The notes under the pieces are model-generated. The model had not been told where the DNA came from and ran no database searches. It saw only the letters and a list, made by a program, of their open reading frames with translations. This document shows positions 30,237 to 39,900 of a stretch of 64,000 nt of DNA, piece after piece (positions within the stretch are counted from its first letter, which is position 1; every line of letters starts with the position of its first letter). The position numbers and the translations under genes were made by a program. Origin of the DNA: Flavobacterium sp. W4I14 (GTDB taxonomy: Bacteria > Bacteroidota > Bacteroidia > Sphingobacteriales > Sphingobacteriaceae); NCBI GenBank assembly GCA_030817875.1, contig JAUSZU010000001.1, forward strand, positions 1-64,000, read 5' to 3'.

Positions 30237-31250
30237 ATGACAGATCAAAGATTTACAGAATTGCTTGGAAAACAATTGGCCGGTGAAATTTCGCCGGATG
30301 AATCTGTTGAACTGAAATCGATTTTAGCCGATAACGAAGGGTTTAGAACAGAATATAAACAGTTACAAACTTATTTTGAATCTGAAACAGCTGAGGAAGA
30401 AAATATCGACCTCGTTTTTGATCGGATCAAAGCCCAAATTACCGTTTCTGGAGAATCGGGTTTAACGGTGGCCAAAAATAAATCTTACAGCATCTGGTTA
30501 AAAGTTGCTGCGGTTGTCGCTATTGTTGTTGCAGGTACATTGGTATACAATAGAGAGGCCATTTTCTTCAATAAAGCAGATCAGCTGGTACTAACTCAGG
30601 CGCTAACCAAAGCCGCAGAGGTCAAATACATTGTACTGGCCGATGGCTCTACTGTAAAAATGAATTCGGGGAGTAGTTTAAAATACCCTGATCATTTTAC
30701 TGCAGCTACCAGGGATGTTTACTTATCTGGTGAGGCATTTTTTGATGTTAAAAAAGATGCACAACACCCTTTTATTGTGCACACCGAGCAATTGGCGGTA
30801 AAAGTACTGGGTACCGCATTCGATGTTAAGGCTTACCATAATGATGCTTTTACCGAAACCACCTTAATCAGGGGAAGTGTTGCTATTTCGCTTAAAGATA
30901 ATACCAAGCAAACGTTTATCTTAAAGCCAAACGATAAATTTACTTTGGCTGGTGGTAAAGCAGGCATGAGTCAGCTCACCCATTTTAGTGGAACAGGAAC
31001 CGACAAAGTAATGGAAACCGCATGGACAAACCACGAACTCATCTATAAAAACAACCGTTTTGATGAAATAGCCAGGCTTTTTGAGCGATGGTACGATGTT
31101 AAAATAACCTTTAAGGAAGCTGATCTTAAAACGATGAAATTTACGGGGCATGTAGATAAAGAAACCATTAGTGAGGCTTTAAATGTGCTAAAAATGATCG
31201 AAAATTTCAATTATTCGATAATGGGGAAAAATGTCTATATCTACCGTTAG
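30237..31250 (+). CDS. FecR-family anti-sigma factor
   Basis: A 337-residue inner-membrane regulator. The N-terminal cytoplasmic part (1-82) should hold the sigma factor; a membrane helix is at about 84-102 (IWLKVAAVVAIVVAGTLVY). The periplasmic FecR domain (about 115-230) contains VKYIVLADGSTVKMNSGSS and GEAFFDVKKDAQHPFIV. A C-terminal DUF4974 domain (about 260-337) ends NFNYSIMGKNVYIYR. It is paired with the sigma gene upstream and the STN-type SusC downstream, the usual cell-surface signalling order. Confidence 0.92.
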   Translation: MTDQRFTELLGKQLAGEISPDESVELKSILADNEGFRTEYKQLQTYFESETAEEENIDLVFDRIKAQITVSGESGLTVAKNKSYSIWLKVAAVVAIVVAGTLVYNREAIFFNKADQLVLTQALTKAAEVKYIVLADGSTVKMNSGSSLKYPDHFTAATRDVYLSGEAFFDVKKDAQHPFIVHTEQLAVKVLGTAFDVKAYHNDAFTETTLIRGSVAISLKDNTKQTFILKPNDKFTLAGGKAGMSQLTHFSGTGTDKVMETAWTNHELIYKNNRFDEIARLFERWYDVKITFKEADLKTMKFTGHVDKETISEALNVLKMIENFNYSIMGKNVYIYR

Positions 31251-31282
31251 CACAAACAGTTAAGCAATGTATATTTGTAGCC

Positions 31283-34200
31283 ATGAATTGTGCGCAGAGA
31301 ATCATATTGTTAATTGGATTGATTTTTCCGCTGTGTACCAATGCCCAAACTAAAGTAACCTTAAATTTTAACGGAGCAAATTTTGAGCAGGTTGTAGAAG
31401 CCATACAACAACAAACTGTTTATCATTTCGCCTACAGTGAATCTAAAATCCCTCAACATCTGGTATCCATCAAGGTAGAAGAAGAGGAGGCAATAAAGGT
31501 AATCGATCAATTGCTGCGCAATAGTGATTATATCTATTCTCTTTTGCCGAATAATTTAATCGTAATCAGAAAAAATACCGAAGGAAAAATGGGGGCTGAT
31601 AGTGTCCGTTTTTTAAAGGAAGTGGTAATTACGGCTTTGGGTATCGAAAAAGACAATCATAAAGTTGGCTATGCTTTAACCACCATTAAAGGTTCTTCTA
31701 TCGCTAAGGCAAGAGAGAGCAATATGATTATGGCCCTACAGGGTAGGGTAGCTGGACTTAACATTACCGGTGTAAACGGTGGCCCGGGATCTGCGGCACG
31801 TGTGCTCATCAGGGGTGTTTCGAGTATGACTGCTGCCTCTCCATTATTTATCGTAAACGGTGTCCCCATTGATAATAGCATTAGAGGGAGTGCCAACGAG
31901 TATGGTGGCGCAGACTATGGTGATGGAATCAGCAATATCAATCCAGACGATATCGAAACCATAACGATATTAAAAGGTTCGGCTGCTTCGGCTTTATATG
32001 GGGCCAGGGCTGCAAATGGTGTGATCCTCATCAACCTGAAAAGCGGTGGAGAAAATACCCAGCCAAGGCTGGAGTACAACACAAATCTGGCCTTCGATGT
32101 GCCAGTTAATTCTACCGATTTTCAATACTTATATGGTCAGGGTACACAAAATAAACGTCCTGCCGATCTGTACAATGCAATTACCACGGGTTTGTTGAGC
32201 TGGGGAGAACTTATGGACGGCAAATTAACACCCCAAGTGGATGGTTCTATGCGGCCTTACGCTCCTGTTAAAAATAACATCCAGACTTTTTACCGCACCG
32301 CACCGGCCTTTATTAATACACTGTCGCTTGTTGGTGGAAATAGCAATAACAACTATCGTGTTTCAGTTTCCAATTTAGATTACAATTCTGTTTTAAGCAA
32401 TGGAGCCTTAAACCGGAAAACGCTGAATTTTTATGGTACAGTGGCTTTAAATTCTAAAATATCGCTAAGCTTTACTGGTAATTACATTTACGAAAGGAAC
32501 AAAAACAAAAGTTACCTCAGCGATGGCCCTTTAAATGCAAATTATGGGATATCAGCCTTGGCCACCAGTTTAGATCAATCGATCTTAGCCCCTGGTTTTG
32601 ATACCGAAACAGGTTTTGAAACGCGGTGGAATGCGGATGAATATAAAACCAACCCTTATTTTTTGATGAACAAACAGGCCGATTATGCCAATAGAAACCG
32701 TTATATTACATCAGCCGTATTAAAATATAAGTTGGCCAGCTGGGCATCACTGCAGGGCAGAATTGGCTACGATTCGAGTAAAGATGAACTGGTGAGCATT
32801 TTACCTACAGGTATTGCATTTTCCATTAACAGGCAGGGCGGTATGAATGCCTATGATCAAAACCATACTTCAGAACTCAATAGCGATATTTTGTTCACTG
32901 CAACCAGAAACCTGAGCGATAAATTGAACCTCGAATTTTCAATGGGCGCAAATTATCGCGAAAGAAAGGGCAATACCGAAAAACTGAAAGGATCGCAGTT
33001 TAAAGTGCCGTATCTCTATGTGCCGGAAAATCTGATTACCAGTACCAAAACATTGGCCGTATCGAGAATTGTAACCGAATCGGCTTATTATACTGCCGAC
33101 CTCAGCTACCAGCGTTATCTTAACTTCTCCGTTACCGGACGTTACGATATTTATTCTACTTTACCCGCAAACAACCGGGGCATATTTGTACCCGGTGTAT
33201 CGGGCAGTTTTATTTTTTCAGATCTGTTGAATTTGAAAGCACTCGATTTTGGTAAACTGCGGTTGGATTTTGCCAAAACCAGTGGAGAACCCATTGTTCC
33301 CTACACCACGCAAATCTATTATACCGTAGATAATCAGGTTAATGGTGTGCCTGTGGGTGGTTTTTCTGGCGATTTACCCAATTACAATTTAAAACCGTTT
33401 ACCCTCAACGAAACAGAGGCCGGTCTCGATCTTAAATTTTTCAATAGCCGTTTGGACATCGATTTTACCTATTTCAACCGCATTACCCACAACGAAATTA
33501 TTAATGCAAAACAATCGGTTACCACTGGTTTTACTTCCGCCTATGTTAACCTCGGCGAAACCCGGAATGCAGGGATAGAACTGGCTTTAGGCTACACGCC
33601 CTGGCTTACAACAACAGGCAAATGGCAAATTAACTTTAACATGACCAAGGTAAAGAATACCCTGCTTTCTATCGATGGCAACAGTAATTATACCCTTACA
33701 GGCACCTATCGGCCGTTAAATGCCAATACCGCGCTGGTGGTTGGTAAACCGATTACGCAGATTATGGCTTACGATTATTTGCGGGATGCTAATGGAAACA
33801 TCATTATCGGATCTGATGGCATACCAAAGCGGGGTAATTTTATTCCTATGGGAGGCACCATGCCTACTTTATATGGAGGGATAAGCAACAGTTTTAGCTA
33901 TAAACAGTTTAGTTTTTCCTTTTTGATCGATTATCGCTTTGGCAATAAAATCCTATCAGCAACAGAATATTACAGTTATGTGCTTGGCTTAAATAAGGCA
34001 ACTTTAGTGGGGAGGGAGACCGGGATTGTGGCCGATGGCGTGTTAGAAAATGGGCAGAAGAACACGATTAACGTTCCCGCCTATGCCTATTACCCTGAAC
34101 TGGCCACTAATATTTCTGCATTATCGGTACTCAATGGCAGTTTGATCAAGCTGAGGCAGGCCACATTAGGTTATTCTTTTAGCGAACGTTTTTTAAAAAG

Positions 34201-34384
34201 AACACCTTTTAGTAGTATAGGGATAGATCTGGTGGCGCGGAACCTGTTTACCTTGCTTAAATACACTAAAAATATAGATCCTGAGTCGCAGTTCTCGCCA
34301 ACATTGGGTTATGCGGGGATAGAAGGGGCTTCATTGCCTGCAACACATACATTTGGGATTAACTTTAATTTTAAATTCAAATAA
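31283..34384 (+). CDS. SusC/RagA-type receptor with STN signalling domain
   Basis: A 1,033-residue TonB-linked outer-membrane protein. After the signal peptide (about 1-21) lies an STN secretin/TonB short N-terminal domain (about 22-95, VTLNFNGANFEQVVEAIQQQ), which can contact FecR. It then goes almost directly to the plug (VVITALGIEKDNHKVGYAL) and the barrel, which ends ASLPATHTFGINFNFKFK. The carboxypeptidase-like domain present in the first SusC is not seen here. It is a likely sensor and importer of an unknown glycan. Stop TAA is 1 base before the susD start. Confidence 0.9.
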   Translation: MNCAQRIILLIGLIFPLCTNAQTKVTLNFNGANFEQVVEAIQQQTVYHFAYSESKIPQHLVSIKVEEEEAIKVIDQLLRNSDYIYSLLPNNLIVIRKNTEGKMGADSVRFLKEVVITALGIEKDNHKVGYALTTIKGSSIAKARESNMIMALQGRVAGLNITGVNGGPGSAARVLIRGVSSMTAASPLFIVNGVPIDNSIRGSANEYGGADYGDGISNINPDDIETITILKGSAASALYGARAANGVILINLKSGGENTQPRLEYNTNLAFDVPVNSTDFQYLYGQGTQNKRPADLYNAITTGLLSWGELMDGKLTPQVDGSMRPYAPVKNNIQTFYRTAPAFINTLSLVGGNSNNNYRVSVSNLDYNSVLSNGALNRKTLNFYGTVALNSKISLSFTGNYIYERNKNKSYLSDGPLNANYGISALATSLDQSILAPGFDTETGFETRWNADEYKTNPYFLMNKQADYANRNRYITSAVLKYKLASWASLQGRIGYDSSKDELVSILPTGIAFSINRQGGMNAYDQNHTSELNSDILFTATRNLSDKLNLEFSMGANYRERKGNTEKLKGSQFKVPYLYVPENLITSTKTLAVSRIVTESAYYTADLSYQRYLNFSVTGRYDIYSTLPANNRGIFVPGVSGSFIFSDLLNLKALDFGKLRLDFAKTSGEPIVPYTTQIYYTVDNQVNGVPVGGFSGDLPNYNLKPFTLNETEAGLDLKFFNSRLDIDFTYFNRITHNEIINAKQSVTTGFTSAYVNLGETRNAGIELALGYTPWLTTTGKWQINFNMTKVKNTLLSIDGNSNYTLTGTYRPLNANTALVVGKPITQIMAYDYLRDANGNIIIGSDGIPKRGNFIPMGGTMPTLYGGISNSFSYKQFSFSFLIDYRFGNKILSATEYYSYVLGLNKATLVGRETGIVADGVLENGQKNTINVPAYAYYPELATNISALSVLNGSLIKLRQATLGYSFSERFLKRTPFSSIGIDLVARNLFTLLKYTKNIDPESQFSPTLGYAGIEGASLPATHTFGINFNFKFK

Positions 34385-34385
34385 G

Positions 34386-35987
34386 ATGGCCTTGAGAAAG
34401 TTGTGTGTTTTGGGTGCCTTTTTCCTGGCTTTAATGGGCAGTTGTTCTAAGGCAAAGCTGGATGAGATTAATACCGATCCAACCAAACTTACAGAAGACA
34501 ACTATGATCCCAACAGCTTGCTTGCACAGGCACAATTAAAATATGCCAATTTGGGTTATTATCAGCTGCTGTATCAAAGTACCATGATGCAGCTACTGGC
34601 CTCTACCTATTATTATTACAACAATGGTGACAAATACATCAATGTGGGTAGTTTTACAGATTATCAGGGCCGAATTTTTGACGAAGGTTATGCCGATGCC
34701 TCTTATATCAGAGAGATGCAACGACTGGCCAGATTAAAAGATCCGGTGGCCTATAAAAACCTGATTGCGATTGGCGATATCATGTTTGTATTGATTTTGC
34801 AACGGATTACCGATACTTATGGCGATGTTCCTTACTCGCAGGCGGTAAAAGCGATGCAGGGTATTAAATATCCCGTTTACGATCGTCAGGAAGATATTTA
34901 TACCCAGATGCTGAACGATCTCGAAACGGCTACCGCGCAACTGGATGCCGAAAAACCCGGGCCAAGCGCTGATCTTTTTTATAAAGGCGATATTGGTAAA
35001 TGGAAAAAATTTGGTTATTCGTTAATGATTAGGATTGCCATGCGATTAACGAAAGTAGATCCCGAGAAGGCCAGAATTTGGACCGAAAAGGCTGCGGGAA
35101 AAACTTTTAACAGTATTAATGACAATGCGATTCTTTTAACCGATGCTTCCTCTTTTAACAGCCAAAATGGAACATCGCTTGCTTTAAGAACATTTTCCGA
35201 CTATCTGGAAGTGCGGTGGAGTAAAACCTTAATTGATCAGTTAAAAAATACCAACGACCCCAGGTTGGATGTGATAGGTGAAGTACCAAAAGATGGATTG
35301 GCCAAAAATGCAGATCAGAATTTAAACGGAAATACCGATGCAGCTGTTCAGCTTGGGTTGCCAAATGGATTCGACCTACAGGGTGGACCCACCGATATCA
35401 GTCATTCGCCAAACTATCCGGGCGGTACAGGTAACGGAAGTGATTTTGCTCCGCTCGGAAAATATTCCAGACCACGCACCGCCATGTACCTTAAACTAGG
35501 TGGTCCAATTTTTATCCTGAGTTACGCTGAAATTGAATTTTTGCTTGCTGAGGCTAAAGTGAGAGGGTGGAATATAAGTGGAACCGCAAACCTGCACTAC
35601 ACCAATGGCTTAACCGGCGCAATCCAATCGCTTGCGCAGCTGGATCCTTTAGCTGCGGTTGATGCCAATAAAATTACTGCATTTGTTAACCAGAATCCAC
35701 TTGATGAAAGCAGTACACAAAATGCACTAAGCTCAATCAATACACAATACTGGGTAACTACAGGAACGGATTTTAATTTCATAGAAGCCTGGCTAAACTG
35801 GAAAAGAAGCGATTATCCTAAACTTATCCCGATCAATTATAAAGGCAACGTTACCAATGGCACTATTCCCCGCAGGATGATCTATTTATCAACGGAGGTG
35901 CTGAACAACCCCCAGAATTATAAAGATGCCGTAGCCAGGATAGCAGGCGGCGATGTGCTTACTGCAAGGGTGTGGTGGGATAAATAA
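34386..35987 (+). CDS. SusD/RagB-like surface lipoprotein
   Basis: A 533-residue lipoprotein. The start ATG at 34386 (MALRKLCVLG) follows the susC stop by one base; the frame extends further upstream but only inside susC. The lipobox is LMGSCSKAK (Cys about 19), followed by LDEINTDPTKLTE. Internal matches to the SusD-like fold are RITDTYGDVPYSQAVK and FILSYAEIEFLLAEAKVRGW. The C-terminus ends VARIAGGDVLTARVWWDK, close to the GTRLWWDVNK end of the other SusD. It should be the glycan-binding lid of the STN-SusC. It is the last gene of the fecR-susC-susD unit. Confidence 0.88.
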   Translation: MALRKLCVLGAFFLALMGSCSKAKLDEINTDPTKLTEDNYDPNSLLAQAQLKYANLGYYQLLYQSTMMQLLASTYYYYNNGDKYINVGSFTDYQGRIFDEGYADASYIREMQRLARLKDPVAYKNLIAIGDIMFVLILQRITDTYGDVPYSQAVKAMQGIKYPVYDRQEDIYTQMLNDLETATAQLDAEKPGPSADLFYKGDIGKWKKFGYSLMIRIAMRLTKVDPEKARIWTEKAAGKTFNSINDNAILLTDASSFNSQNGTSLALRTFSDYLEVRWSKTLIDQLKNTNDPRLDVIGEVPKDGLAKNADQNLNGNTDAAVQLGLPNGFDLQGGPTDISHSPNYPGGTGNGSDFAPLGKYSRPRTAMYLKLGGPIFILSYAEIEFLLAEAKVRGWNISGTANLHYTNGLTGAIQSLAQLDPLAAVDANKITAFVNQNPLDESSTQNALSSINTQYWVTTGTDFNFIEAWLNWKRSDYPKLIPINYKGNVTNGTIPRRMIYLSTEVLNNPQNYKDAVARIAGGDVLTARVWWDK

Positions 35988-36056
35988 TCAACCGGAGATA
36001 AGTTTAATAAAGACGTTTTGCAAGATAAGTGCTTTTTACAGCTAAAGCAGGTTGCG

Positions 36057-36557
36057 TTAAAACTCGTACATATTATTCGCTCTTAAGTTTTCGATTGCTA
36101 TTTCTGCATCGGCCAGTAGCGGCTGTTGTTTTCGTGTTTCTTCTTCAATCGCGATTAAAGGCTTATGTCCGTATTGATTAAAAAATGATCTGGTATGCGC
36201 TTGATAATCCCTTAAAAAATCAGTTAAGGAAGTTACATCTGCATCAACGCCCTCACTTTCAAAGTTAAACTGACAAGAGCTTTTATAGGAGATAAATACC
36301 TCGTCGCCAATTGAAAATGAAACATTAATGTTCCATGTGTTTGGCCCGGTGGAGCTAACAATTTCTTTATCATCTGTGATCGCATCTACGCAGTAAAGGA
36401 TGTAGAAAGTGATGAACATCGTGTTTATTCCACCAACTTTCTTCCCAACAATGTCAAAGCCAGATTGATAATTGCAAGACGTTTTGCTTTCCTCTATATA
36501 TTGATCATCATAGATGTACTTATTTATTCTGATAGGCTGTACATTAAATATTTTCAT
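36057..36557 (-). CDS. Unrecognised 166-residue cytoplasmic protein
   Basis: I do not recognise this protein. It has no signal peptide or membrane helix. The N-terminal half is beta-rich and carries KTSCNYQSGFDIVGKKVGG, then a hydrophobic MFITFYILYCVDAIT strand pair. The C-terminal third is helical (LTDFLRDYQAHTRSFF, ending EIAIENLRANNMYEF). It starts at ATG 36557 without a clear promoter and stands alone between the glycan locus and the esterase-like gene. The lower GC and missing partner genes suggest an accessory gene. Confidence 0.6.
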   Translation of the reverse strand: MKIFNVQPIRINKYIYDDQYIEESKTSCNYQSGFDIVGKKVGGINTMFITFYILYCVDAITDDKEIVSSTGPNTWNINVSFSIGDEVFISYKSSCQFNFESEGVDADVTSLTDFLRDYQAHTRSFFNQYGHKPLIAIEEETRKQQPLLADAEIAIENLRANNMYEF

Positions 36558-36630
36558 AGGAGTGTATTCTAAAAGGATTGATTTTGTTCTTTTGTGAAAC
36601 TATTATCTTAAAAAGCGGTTTTTTTATAAT

Positions 36631-37896
36631 TTATTTAACCACTAAGGCACAAGGATACATCTCCCGAATATAAAAAATGCCATCGTAAATATCCGTCCAC
36701 GATGCAGAATCAGTAAAATGATACACACCCTTCATCAGAAAATGTTTTTTATTGCCTGGATTTTCCTCACGAAACTGCTTAAAGTTTACAAAAGAATAGG
36801 GAATAGTTTCAGGAATCCAGGTTTCGAAACTGTTCTTCGCTGGTGGATCTGCAGGATACTTTTTGTCGATGGTAACTATACCGGAGGTTCCAACTCTAGA
36901 GTTAAAACCTAAGATATAAGTTTGTTCGTTAAGCTGTTGATCTGCTGTGAAAAAATTGCCCATCGTTTTCATCTCATCCCCATTATGCCGCTTCGATTTT
37001 TTTATTAGTTCGGGATGTTTAAGGATATGCGCATTATGCGCCCAAACAATTATTTTTTCTTTTGGAAACTTGTATTTTAAGAGCCATTTTAAATTCTCGG
37101 CCATTTGTTTATCTCTAATTTGGTTGTAATCACTACCCTTGCTTAAAAAAGAAATCTCACTTTTCGTTAAGGCGTTTAAGCTTTTAAGTAGCATGGTTTC
37201 AAAAGTGGTCGTATCAGTTACGGAAAGTTCACGGTTAATTTGTTGCAATGCTTCCTTGAAATTTCTTTGTTTTTGAAGATTTTTATTATACGTTATTGAA
37301 TCGATAAAGGAAAGAAAATCTATTTTATATTTTTCATTGTTCGTGTAGTTTATCTTCTTACTTTTCAGATAATTATCAAGAAATGTTTTAAGCTTTTCTG
37401 TGCTATAAAGCCCATGTACTTGATTATCGAAACCAGATATGATAAGTGGCTTTTTATCGCTAAAAGTTTTTGACACATAATGGTAAAATAGATCATCGCA
37501 GGAATTACATTTGGTCCATATACTAAAAATATTGTTTAAGAGGAAAGGATCAATTTTAGACTTTTGTTTTTCCAGTCGATCCCAGCCCTCATTCAATGCA
37601 AAAAAGTCACTCTCAAAGGCCAAAACATTGAATCCTTTCTGTTCATGAAGATATTTAACTAATCTTGTTTTCGCTAGAAAAGTTGGCGAGTCGCCATGAT
37701 CCTGTTCGCCTAACATCACCACCCTGGAATTACCAATCGCTTTTCCAATAGCCTGCAATTCAGAGAAATCAGTTGAGTCTGGAGATATGGTCTGGATATC
37801 AATCCGTTCTTCTGCTACAAACTGTTTTATATCTTTTTGCGCGCAAGACGAAAAAATAATTAAAGTGAATACGAAGGGTAGTAATCGGTTTAGCAA
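36631..37896 (-). CDS. Erythromycin-esterase-family lipoprotein
   Basis: A 421-residue lipoprotein of the erythromycin esterase (EreA/B-like) superfamily. The best start is TTG at 37896, which gives a short signal sequence LNRLLPFVFTLIIFSSC with lipobox Cys at 18. Family motifs are VVMLGEQDHGDSPTF near residue 60 (matching G-E-x-x-H-G), NVLAFESDFFALNEGW near 95, and IIVWAHNAHILKHP near 285, containing the conserved His. Many members are not macrolide esterases, and being a lipoprotein makes an envelope hydrolase role more likely. Drug resistance should not be assumed. Confidence 0.8.
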   Translation of the reverse strand: MLNRLLPFVFTLIIFSSCAQKDIKQFVAEERIDIQTISPDSTDFSELQAIGKAIGNSRVVMLGEQDHGDSPTFLAKTRLVKYLHEQKGFNVLAFESDFFALNEGWDRLEKQKSKIDPFLLNNIFSIWTKCNSCDDLFYHYVSKTFSDKKPLIISGFDNQVHGLYSTEKLKTFLDNYLKSKKINYTNNEKYKIDFLSFIDSITYNKNLQKQRNFKEALQQINRELSVTDTTTFETMLLKSLNALTKSEISFLSKGSDYNQIRDKQMAENLKWLLKYKFPKEKIIVWAHNAHILKHPELIKKSKRHNGDEMKTMGNFFTADQQLNEQTYILGFNSRVGTSGIVTIDKKYPADPPAKNSFETWIPETIPYSFVNFKQFREENPGNKKHFLMKGVYHFTDSASWTDIYDGIFYIREMYPCALVVK

Positions 37897-38131
37897 ATTT
37901 TGTTATTTGATCAGTTTTGATAGGTATATAAATATTGCGGCTATGATTATAGAAAAGCTTTATTTATATATCAAGCTTCTCTCAAATTTTACTAACTAAA
38001 GTAAATATAGTCAAAATCACAACAATATTAATGTTGTTCAATTAAGAGAATAGGTATTAATAATTATTTGTGAAAATAATTATCTTAAAGTTGTTTACTG
38101 ATGATCGGCCATCTCTAAGCCTACAAACAAA

Positions 38132-38163
38132 ATATGCCTTTAAGGTTAAACTTAAAGGCATAT
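38132..38163 (-). terminator. Terminator of the TPR/outer-membrane-barrel operon
   Basis: A perfect 13-bp stem, ATATGCCTTTAAG with CTTAAAGGCATAT, around GTTAAA. On the minus strand it is followed by TTTTGTTTG. It lies about 35 bases after the barrel gene stop. The rest of 37897-38198 is AT-rich with one imperfect palindrome (AACAATATTAATGTTG near 38020) and no gene. Confidence 0.85.
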
Positions 38164-38198
38164 ATCAGATTAAAAAATGAATTTTACGATTTTATCGC

Positions 38199-39896
38199 TT
38201 AAAACGAATATGTTAATCCTCCGAAAATATTAAATCCGTTTACCTGATAATACAAATACCTGCTGTAGTTTGTATTTAAGATATTGTTTGCTTTTGCAAA
38301 AACGGAGAACTTTTTATTGATCCTATAATCTGCACCAAGACCTAAATCTACATAACCTTTAACCGTTTTAATTTCCTCTATCAATGGATTTGGAATTAGA
38401 TACTGTGCAGGATTAACTGGGTTTGAAATGTTTACTTTTGCTTTAATATCATCCTGAATAACAACACCAGCATTAAAGCTTAGTTTTTTATTGTAGGTAT
38501 AAACAAAGTTCGAACTTACTTTTAAACCCGGTTTAAACCAAGAGTAAGTCTCTGCTGCGGGCTTCCAATCGTCGATGTTTAATTTACCTGTCCATTTTAA
38601 GGCATCGCTTACCTGAATAGAAATCTCACCTTCTAAACCTGTTAATTTCGTTTTGCCGAAATCGTATATCACATCAAATTTATTAAAATCAGTAAAGTTG
38701 TTGACGAACAAAGGCATATCATCAAACTGTTTTACATAAACACGGGCTTTGTAACCAAAACCCGGTCCGCCGGTACCTTTAATACCAGCGCTGAAACTTA
38801 ACTTTTCAACTGTATTTCTAACTACAATATTGCTGTTTAACCAAGGGTTTTCATCCGTAAAGCCTTTTAAAGAGTTTCTGTTTACATCGCCTTTAACTTC
38901 TCCAAAAACCTGTAAATAATCTGGAATCAAAGTAAAATCGGCGGTAACAGCAGGAAAAATTCTAGAGCTGCTAACAGCACCAAATTCCTGAACGAAATTA
39001 ATCCCTGCTGTAATTTTAGCACCTTTAACCTGTAAACGGATATACGGATTTAAGCGCAACAGGTTATTGCCAACGCTGGTTAAAGCATCTTTGCTATTGC
39101 CAAATTCGGTTGATGCGGCTAAACCTAAATTTAACGAATTAATGCGTTTGTTTACATAACCATTTAAGCTCAGGTAGTTTTCTTTTGCACTGAATTTATC
39201 ATTCCAGATATATCCATTGGCTTTTAAAGCATAACTAAAAGCATCTTCGTCTTCGGTAAAGTTTTTTACCAGCTCACCTTCCAGTTCAATAGTGGTTAAG
39301 GCCTGTTTATCAGGGTTAGGGTTTAGTGTTGGTCTGGCATCATCTATACCATAAAAATAGGTGCCATTACGTTCAAAATTGATGCGGCCACTAACGGTAT
39401 TCTGCTCTAAGATACTGCGGCCAAAAACACTTAACTGTTGGTTACTGCTATTCTGTTTGTTCAGCTTTCCTTCCTGACTAAAATGTTTAAAGTATCCACC
39501 AACCTGTAAACCTTCATCTTTACCGGTGTTAAAATAAGCTTCGCCCAAAAGGGTAGCCAACGACCCGAATGCACCCTTTACGTAATTATTAACAAGTATG
39601 CTTTCTTTTTCTTCGGCCAAAGCTTGTGCCTGTAACTTTTGGATATCGCTGTTCAACTCCAGCTTTCTATCCAAAATGCTGTAGTTTAATTTTGCTTTGT
39701 AAGTTTTAACATCATCTAAATTCGGACTTCTTCTCAGCTTTACAGCCTCGGCCAAAATTGGTTTATACGGACGGACTACTTCAATTTCTTCGTTTACTAC
39801 TGCTTTTTCATCGGCCTTTTTATCCTGCGCCTGTGCAGTCATTAATCCAGCAGCTAAAAAAAACAGTGAACTATATATATATTTAATCGATTTCAT
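38199..39896 (-). CDS. Outer-membrane beta-barrel protein (TonB-receptor-like)
   Basis: A 565-residue exported protein with a signal peptide (about 1-23, ending MTAQAQ). The mature N-terminus is charged (DKKADEKAVVNEEIEVVRPYKPILAEAVKLRRSP), and the VNEEIEVVRPY part resembles the start of a plug without the full plug domain. The remainder alternates polar and hydrophobic residues as in beta strands and ends with NGFNIFGGLTYSF, an aromatic C-terminus typical of outer-membrane barrels. It lies 4 bases after the TPR gene, so the two are co-transcribed and probably act together. Function unknown. Confidence 0.72.
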   Translation of the reverse strand: MKSIKYIYSSLFFLAAGLMTAQAQDKKADEKAVVNEEIEVVRPYKPILAEAVKLRRSPNLDDVKTYKAKLNYSILDRKLELNSDIQKLQAQALAEEKESILVNNYVKGAFGSLATLLGEAYFNTGKDEGLQVGGYFKHFSQEGKLNKQNSSNQQLSVFGRSILEQNTVSGRINFERNGTYFYGIDDARPTLNPNPDKQALTTIELEGELVKNFTEDEDAFSYALKANGYIWNDKFSAKENYLSLNGYVNKRINSLNLGLAASTEFGNSKDALTSVGNNLLRLNPYIRLQVKGAKITAGINFVQEFGAVSSSRIFPAVTADFTLIPDYLQVFGEVKGDVNRNSLKGFTDENPWLNSNIVVRNTVEKLSFSAGIKGTGGPGFGYKARVYVKQFDDMPLFVNNFTDFNKFDVIYDFGKTKLTGLEGEISIQVSDALKWTGKLNIDDWKPAAETYSWFKPGLKVSSNFVYTYNKKLSFNAGVVIQDDIKAKVNISNPVNPAQYLIPNPLIEEIKTVKGYVDLGLGADYRINKKFSVFAKANNILNTNYSRYLYYQVNGFNIFGGLTYSF

Positions 39897-39900
39897 AATG

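Noticed and set aside
36631..37896. Macrolide resistance gene
   Set aside because: Family membership alone does not imply erythromycin hydrolysis. The lipoprotein signal makes another envelope substrate likely.
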